This document shows, one piece after another, positions 33,696 through 38,489 of a DNA stretch of 38,489 bases. The DNA is from Thermotogota bacterium (GTDB lineage: Bacteria > Thermotogota > Thermotogae > Thermotogales > Fervidobacteriaceae). The notes beneath the pieces are model-generated. The model saw only the letters and a program-made list of their open reading frames with translations. It searched no databases and had not been told where the DNA came from. The stretch is taken from NCBI GenBank assembly GCA_030550315.1, contig JAUQPP010000010.1, positions 1 through 38,489 of the forward strand, in the 5' to 3' direction. The position numbers and the translations under genes are program-made. Every line of letters starts with the position of its first letter. Within the stretch, counting starts at the first letter, position 1.

Positions 33696-35447
33696 ATGGT
33701 GACTATCTACATCAACGACAAACCGTACCAAGTGCAGGAAGGCAAAACTGTTCTTGAGGTTGCTTGGGAACTCGGTTACAAAATCCCTACCCTTTGTCAT
33801 CACCCGGAGCTTGAGCCAATAGGAGCTTGTAGGATATGTGTTGTTGAGATCGAAGGTGCAAGGACATTACAACCGGCTTGTACAACAAAAGTTGCCGATG
33901 GAATGAAGATAAAGACGAACACCGAACGTGTCGAAAGTGCTGTGAAGTTCAATCTCTCCCTTATTATGGCAAACCATCCTCACGAATGTATGTACTGTGA
34001 GGCTGATGGAAGGTGCGAGCTCCAGAAGCTGGTTCACATGTACGATATCCAACCGATATTTGGTGTCAACGTTGCGAAGGAAAAAGAAATAGATATTAGT
34101 AGTCCATCCATTAACCGCGATCTTTCGAAGTGTATTAAATGCCAGAGATGTGTGCGTGTGTGTAGTGAAATCCAGGGAATGAACATATATTCAATGGTTG
34201 AGCGTGGCTACGAGACGCTTCCGGAGACTGAATTCGGTATTCCGGTTTATGAAACAAACTGTATCAGCTGCGGACAGTGTGCGTACTTGTGTCCGGTCGG
34301 TGCTATCTATGAAACGCCGGATTGGAAAAAAGTTTGGAAGATGCTCAACAACAAGGAACCCGGCAAAGTTTACGTGGCGCAAACGGCCCCATCTGTTAGA
34401 GTGACTATTGGAGAAGAATTTGGCATGGAACCTGGAACGGTTAGCACTGGTAAGATGGTAGCGGCGTTGAGAAGGCTCGGATTCGATTACGTTTTTGACA
34501 CAAATTTCGGCGCCGACTTAACGATAATGGAGGAAGGCTACGAGCTTATTCACAGGCTCCAAGAGGGTGGTAGATTCCCAATGTTCACTTCCTGTTGTCC
34601 AGGTTGGGTGAACGAGATGGAGAAAGAATGGCCGGAACTTCGAGAACACCTCTCAACAGCAAAATCACCGCAACAGATGATGAGCAGTGTTGTCAAGACG
34701 TATTTTGCGCAAAAGATTGGCGTGAAACCTGAGGATATCGTGATGGTTTCGGTGATGCCATGTACAGCGAAGAAGGATGAAATCACCAGACCACAGCAAT
34801 TGGTTGATGGAATAAAGGTGACCGACTACGTCATCACAACAAGAGAACTCGGAAAACTCATCAAACTCAAAGGCATACCGTTTGTGAATTTGCCAGAAGA
34901 ACAGTACGACAGTCCACTTGGTACATCAACCGGCGCGGCCGCGCTCTTCGGTGTTACCGGTGGTGTTATGGAGGCTGCGCTGAGAACCGCGTATGAAGTG
35001 TTGACTGGCCAGAGACTCGCAAAGCTTGTCTTTGAACCGGTACGTGGTCTTGATGGAATAAGGGAAGCGGAGATTGATATCAATGGGAGAAAATTGAAAG
35101 TTGCCATCGCACACGGTATGGCCAACGTTAAGAAGCTACTCAGAGAAATGAAAGAAGGTAAAAGGTATTACGACTTCGTTGAGATCATGGCCTGTATGGG
35201 CGGTTGTATCGGTGGTGGCGGACAGCCGAAGAACCTCGACCCAGACATCCTTAAGAAGCGCGCAGCTGCGATTTACAGCATCGACGAAATGAGTGTACTC
35301 AGAAGGTCGCACGAGAACCCAGATATCATAAAACTCTACGAGGAGTTCCTAGGAAAGCCGAACAGCCACATTGCTCACCATCTGCTCCATACGCATTACA
35401 CCGACAGGTCGAAAGCGGTACGCAAGGCTCAGAAGACCGTGAGTTAA
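33696..35447 (+). CDS. [FeFe] hydrogenase, CpI-like, single subunit
   Basis: 584-residue class enzyme (583 from this start) that reduces protons with reduced ferredoxin. Cofactor sites in order: [2Fe-2S] ligands Cys34, Cys45, Cys48, Cys62; His94/Cys98/Cys101/Cys107 cluster; two [4Fe-4S] sites (Cys146-149-152-156 and Cys189-192-195-199); H-cluster motifs TSCCPGW (Cys300 relay, Cys301 ligand), MPCTAKKDE (Cys356) and CMGGC (Cys500, Cys504). Length and order match monomeric Clostridium pasteurianus CpI. It lacks the C-terminal extension of bifurcating HydA and has no hydB/hydC beside it. ATG at 33696 is 9 bases after GGAGGT; the GTG at 33687 is too close to that site. No maturation genes here. 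Confidence 0.95.
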   Translation: MVTIYINDKPYQVQEGKTVLEVAWELGYKIPTLCHHPELEPIGACRICVVEIEGARTLQPACTTKVADGMKIKTNTERVESAVKFNLSLIMANHPHECMYCEADGRCELQKLVHMYDIQPIFGVNVAKEKEIDISSPSINRDLSKCIKCQRCVRVCSEIQGMNIYSMVERGYETLPETEFGIPVYETNCISCGQCAYLCPVGAIYETPDWKKVWKMLNNKEPGKVYVAQTAPSVRVTIGEEFGMEPGTVSTGKMVAALRRLGFDYVFDTNFGADLTIMEEGYELIHRLQEGGRFPMFTSCCPGWVNEMEKEWPELREHLSTAKSPQQMMSSVVKTYFAQKIGVKPEDIVMVSVMPCTAKKDEITRPQQLVDGIKVTDYVITTRELGKLIKLKGIPFVNLPEEQYDSPLGTSTGAAALFGVTGGVMEAALRTAYEVLTGQRLAKLVFEPVRGLDGIREAEIDINGRKLKVAIAHGMANVKKLLREMKEGKRYYDFVEIMACMGGCIGGGGQPKNLDPDILKKRAAAIYSIDEMSVLRRSHENPDIIKLYEEFLGKPNSHIAHHLLHTHYTDRSKAVRKAQKTVS

Positions 35448-35477
35448 TCCGCCTTACTGAGGTTTGAACTATCAATG

Positions 35478-35500
35478 TCCCCCCTCAAGGGGGGATTTTT
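35478..35500 (+). terminator. Terminator of the hydrogenase gene
   Basis: TCCCCCC (35478-35484), a TCAA loop, GGGGGGA (35489-35495) and five T. Confidence 0.9.
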
Positions 35501-35539
35501 AGTTTGTATTTTACCAAGCTCGTTCACAGGTAGGGTGGG

Positions 35540-36802
35540 ATGATGAAAACGGAACCAAAGGCGATTCTCAGAGGAGTTGTTGATGAAATAATAAAGGAAT
35601 GCGACCCATACACTTGCGTTCGTGAGTCTATTGAAAAACTGGCTAAACTAAAGAATTTTGAGCAAATGATTCTTATTGCAATCGGAAAAGCCGCTTGGAG
35701 GATGGCAAAGGCTGCAAAGGACAGTTTGAGGGAACGTATAAAAACGGGTATAGTTGTCACCAAATACGGCCACTCTGAAGGTAATCTGGATGGTGTTGAA
35801 ATTTTTGAAGCTGGTCATCCTATCCCAGATGAAAATTCGTTGAGGGCCACGAAAAAGATTCTGGAGATCACGAGTAATCTTTCGGAAAAAGATTTGGTAC
35901 TTTTCTTAGTTTCAGGCGGTGGTTCTTCGCTTTTTGAGTTGCCTCAGGATGGGGTTGGAATCGAAGACATTCAAAAATTAACGGTACAGTTGTTAAAAAG
36001 CGGTGCAGGTATTGTTGAAATTAACTCCATAAGAAAACGACTTTCCAAAGTCAAAGGTGGGAGATTTGCCCAGCATGTTTATCCTGCAAGGATAGTTTCA
36101 CTCGTTCTTTCGGATGTTCTGGGAGATCGTCTCGATACGATAGCATCTGGACCTGCGTATCCAGACGGTACCACAACGGACCAGGTACTGGAAATCCTTG
36201 AGAGGTATGATGTAGAGATTTCAGCTCAACTCTTAAACGTGCTTCTGCAGGAGACAACAAAAGAGTTGTCGAACGTTGAGACTTACATTGTTGGAAACGT
36301 GCAAAAGGCCTGCGAAGTGGCACGTAATTCTCTTGAAAGATTCGGATTCAACGTAATTGTCCTAACAACGCAGCTTTCATGTGAGGCACGGGAAGCTGGA
36401 AGATTCTTTGCTGCGATTGCCAAGGAGATTAGTAATTACGATCGTCCCATTAAAAAGCCTGCAGCGGTGATTGCCGGTGGAGAAACGGTGGTACATGTGA
36501 CTGGCAGCGGTAATGGTGGAAGAAACCAAGAACTTGCCCTCGCGTTTGCTATAGAAGTGGACGGTATGAAAGGCGTGACTCTCTGCTCGTTTGGAACCGA
36601 TGGAACAGACGGGCCAACGGATGCGGCCGGTGGTATTGTCGATGGGGACACATGCGAAAAGATAAGAAAAACTGGATACTCGCCCCAGCAGTTGCTTGAC
36701 AACAACGATTCTCACACCGCTCTCAAACTTGCTGGTGATCTCTTGGTAACCGGCCCCACTGGAACAAACGTGAACGATATTATGATGTTGATTGTTGAAT
36801 GA
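35540..36802 (+). CDS. Glycerate 2-kinase, type-2 (MOFRL family)
   Basis: 420 residues. An N-terminal GK-type domain has 'AIGKAAWRMAKAA', 'VTKYGH', 'EAGHPIPDENSL', 'FLVSGGGSSLFELP', 'INSIRKRLSKVKGGR', and 'SDVLGDRLDTIASGP'. The C-terminal MOFRL domain has 'GGETVVHVTGSGNGGRNQELAL' and 'SFGTDGTDGPTDAAGGIVDG'. The family phosphorylates glycerate, often to 2-phosphoglycerate, which enolase uses. This is of interest because eno is also in the window. ATG at 35540 after AGGTAGGGTGGG; the next codon is also ATG. Alone between two terminators. Confidence 0.92.
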   Translation: MMKTEPKAILRGVVDEIIKECDPYTCVRESIEKLAKLKNFEQMILIAIGKAAWRMAKAAKDSLRERIKTGIVVTKYGHSEGNLDGVEIFEAGHPIPDENSLRATKKILEITSNLSEKDLVLFLVSGGGSSLFELPQDGVGIEDIQKLTVQLLKSGAGIVEINSIRKRLSKVKGGRFAQHVYPARIVSLVLSDVLGDRLDTIASGPAYPDGTTTDQVLEILERYDVEISAQLLNVLLQETTKELSNVETYIVGNVQKACEVARNSLERFGFNVIVLTTQLSCEAREAGRFFAAIAKEISNYDRPIKKPAAVIAGGETVVHVTGSGNGGRNQELALAFAIEVDGMKGVTLCSFGTDGTDGPTDAAGGIVDGDTCEKIRKTGYSPQQLLDNNDSHTALKLAGDLLVTGPTGTNVNDIMMLIVE

Positions 36803-36804
36803 AA

Positions 36805-36831
36805 AAGCCACAACCACGACGGTTGTGGCTT
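36805..36831. terminator. Hairpin between glycerate kinase gene and lpdA
   Basis: AAGCCACAACC (36805-36815), ACGAC loop, GGTTGTGGCTT (36821-36831). The T-run is short on the plus strand (TTTAATT) and better on the minus strand (AAAAA at 36802-36806), so it likely serves both convergent genes, mainly lpdA. Confidence 0.75.
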
Positions 36832-36849
36832 TAATTCCCGATGGTTTAT

Positions 36850-38214
36850 TTAAAGGTGTATCGGCTTGTCCACTATACCTTCGAGGGCCCCAAGTGTCGT
36901 CTCGCTCAAAGTTGGATGTGGATGTATTGATTCCTCAAGTTGATGAGCCGTTAACTTGTTTCTCACGGCGATGACACCCTCCATAATGAGCTCTGTCGCG
37001 TGGGGAGAGACAATCGTAACTCCAAGCACCACATCGCTGGCTCTATCGGCAATTACCTTCACGAATCCAAGATTTTCGAGCATTGTCCTAGCTCTTCCAT
37101 TTGCCGACAAAGGAAATTTAAAAACCTTGACCTCCTCTTGATTGGTGTCTTTCTCCCGCAGACCGACAGCAGCTACTTCCGGGTTCGTAAAGACGATTGA
37201 CGGGACCGCCGAATAATCCATGTGTGCTTCGATGCCAGCGATGTTCTTTGCTGCGACCACACCTTCGTAAGCTGCAACGTGTGCGAGCATAATCTGTCCC
37301 CTGATATCGCCGATTGCATACACGCCTTCGATGTTTGTTCGCATCCTCGTATCGGTTTTAACTCCCCTGTCAATTTCCACACCCAGCGCTCGGACATCGT
37401 CTGTTATATTTGGTTTTCGTCCCACGGCTAAGAGTACCTTTTCTGCGCTCAGGGTGGTTTCTGTGCCTTTTTCGTTAACGAAAACTACAGTGTAACCTTC
37501 CTCCGTCTTCTTTATCGATGTAACCTTACTCTTTTCGTAAATTGTAACCCCTTTTCGTACAAAAGATTTCTTCAATTCTTCCGCAACATCCGCATCTTCG
37601 GAAGGCAATATATGGTCAGCTAACTCGATAATGGTCACCTTCGTATCGAGCGCGCTGAAGAACGTTGCAAACTCAACGCCGATAACCCCACCACCGATGA
37701 TAAGCAAGCTCTTCGGTACGCTCTGCATCGTAAAAATATCGTTGCTTGTCCAAATTCCTTCGACTTCGTTGAAGGGTGGAAAGATAACCGGTACCGAACC
37801 GTGAGCAAGAACAATGTTTCGAGCCTCGATGATCTGCCCGGTTTCTTTTATCTGTATCTTTCCCTTTTCAAGAATTTCTGCGGTGCCTTTAAGAAACTCA
37901 ACATCGTTCTTTTTGAGTAAATACTCTATTCCCTTTCTCGACATCATTACGCTCTTTTGTGCATGTGCCATGATTTTTTGGAAATCGTAGCCTTCGACTA
38001 TCAATTTCACCCCAAGCTTATCGGCCTTTTCTTTTGCCTCGCTGAGTAAATGCGTTGCTGTTAGAAGTGCCTTTGTCGGGATGCACCCCCAGTTTGTGCA
38101 CGTTCCTCCAAGTTGGTCTTTCTCGATCAAAGCAACTTTCTTTCCGTAATGCGCCAACTTAATGGCGCACACGTAACCTCCAGGTCCTCCTCCAATTACG
38201 GCTGCGTCGTACAT
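36850..38214 (-). CDS. lpdA: Dihydrolipoyl dehydrogenase
   Basis: FAD-dependent disulfide oxidoreductase, 454 residues: reoxidises dihydrolipoyl groups with NAD+. Seen: FAD loop 'VIGGGPGGYVCAIKLA', redox pair Cys39/Cys44 in GGTCTNWGCIPTKA, NAD loop 'IGGGVIGVEFATFF', 'VYAIGDI', and the C-terminal His-Glu in 'HPHPTLSE'. ATG at 38214 is 10 bases after AGGAGGTG; the nine upstream codons have no site. No pyruvate dehydrogenase or lipoyl-protein gene is adjacent, so in an anaerobe with ferredoxin-linked 2-oxoacid enzymes its likely partner is the glycine cleavage system. A minus-strand TATAAT lies near 38272. Confidence 0.94.
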   Translation of the reverse strand: MYDAAVIGGGPGGYVCAIKLAHYGKKVALIEKDQLGGTCTNWGCIPTKALLTATHLLSEAKEKADKLGVKLIVEGYDFQKIMAHAQKSVMMSRKGIEYLLKKNDVEFLKGTAEILEKGKIQIKETGQIIEARNIVLAHGSVPVIFPPFNEVEGIWTSNDIFTMQSVPKSLLIIGGGVIGVEFATFFSALDTKVTIIELADHILPSEDADVAEELKKSFVRKGVTIYEKSKVTSIKKTEEGYTVVFVNEKGTETTLSAEKVLLAVGRKPNITDDVRALGVEIDRGVKTDTRMRTNIEGVYAIGDIRGQIMLAHVAAYEGVVAAKNIAGIEAHMDYSAVPSIVFTNPEVAAVGLREKDTNQEEVKVFKFPLSANGRARTMLENLGFVKVIADRASDVVLGVTIVSPHATELIMEGVIAVRNKLTAHQLEESIHPHPTLSETTLGALEGIVDKPIHL

Positions 38215-38489
38215 ATCAAAATTACACCTCCTAAAAGTCAAGGTTCATTGTGGTTCGTTCGTAAAACAATTATACCAAAGCTTTATCGTACGCACCATCC
38301 TGTTTGTCACGCCCCATCTGTCATTTCTTCGGTTCTCCCTCAAGAACGTCGATTAGATACCTTGATCAAGCTCATCAGTCTGTTATTGTCATACACCTCA
38401 AGTTACTTTGAAATATTCTGCTTAAAATTCCCCTTCATCCGTCTCTGAGCTTGTAAACTTTCCTACGCGTGCGCGTTGTTAATTTTCTC
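38215..38489. other. Region upstream of lpdA to window end
   Basis: Holds the lpdA ribosome-binding site, a minus-strand TATAAT (about 38272-38267) without a clear -35, and an AT-rich stretch. No gene, RNA or repeat can be supported in the remaining bases. A coding sequence starting beyond the window cannot be excluded. Confidence 0.4.

Noticed and set aside
33696-35447. HydA of an electron-bifurcating HydABC complex
   Set aside because: No hydB or hydC neighbours, and the chain ends after the H-domain like CpI, without the extra C-terminal iron-sulfur domain.

Overview
This window looks like a chromosomal segment from a member of the Thermotogales, most like Fervidobacterium or a close relative. 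The assignment rests on family content recalled from memory, since no search was run. The markers are a short DnaE-type polymerase III, an MgtA-type 4-alpha-glucanotransferase, a peroxiredoxin-nitroreductase fusion of the kind known from Thermotoga maritima, a ROK glucokinase, DisA, a type-2 glycerate kinase, and several ferredoxin-linked oxidoreductases typical of anaerobic, hydrogen-producing, amino-acid- and sugar-fermenting thermophiles. Almost all of the window is housekeeping sequence and coding density is high. I see no insertion sequence, prophage, CRISPR array, tRNA or rRNA gene.

Layout. 1-5.5 kb: the tail of a repeat-rich (probably beta-propeller) protein, a Y-family polymerase (dinB, minus), then murD, mgtA and eno (plus). 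5.6-18.2 kb: a long run of minus-strand genes. In transcription order it reads glcK, ompH-like, lptB, DUF2344, response regulator, PP2C phosphatase, efp, asp23-like, nusB, pseudopilin-like, folP, rsuA-family, then a 0.27-kb non-coding gap, dnaE and an FGGY kinase. 18.3-19.4 kb: disA (plus). 19.4-22.0 kb: glyA and a DUF1015 gene (minus). 22.3-24.2 kb: thiolase and fabG (plus). 24.6-25.2 kb: a secreted protein with two OB-like repeats (plus). 25.3-27.4 kb: a TPP riboswitch, thiB-like binding protein and a family-3 solute-binding protein (minus). 27.4-33.4 kb: a tight five-gene operon iorA-iorB-korA-korB-peroxiredoxin/nitroreductase (minus). 33.7-35.4 kb: an [FeFe] hydrogenase (plus). 35.5-38.2 kb: glycerate kinase (plus) and lpdA (minus).

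How it fits together. Sugars enter through mgtA, glcK and eno. Amino acids are oxidised through IOR/KOR, GlyA and possibly LpdA (glycine cleavage). Ferredoxin reduced by IOR/KOR can be reoxidised by the [FeFe] hydrogenase encoded divergently beside iorA. The ompH-lptB pair belongs to outer-envelope (toga) biogenesis.

The least explained signals are: (i) a tandem series of stem-loops in the gap upstream of dnaE; (ii) a perfect inverted repeat that buries both the ribosome-binding site and start codon of dnaE; (iii) a similar 11-bp pairing that closes over about 100 nt and covers the start of the family-3 binding protein; (iv) an IorA whose two ferredoxin-type clusters both lack the second cysteine; (v) a DUF1015 protein with a DGHHR motif directly downstream of glyA. 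None of these amounts to a proven new system. They are the places I would look first.
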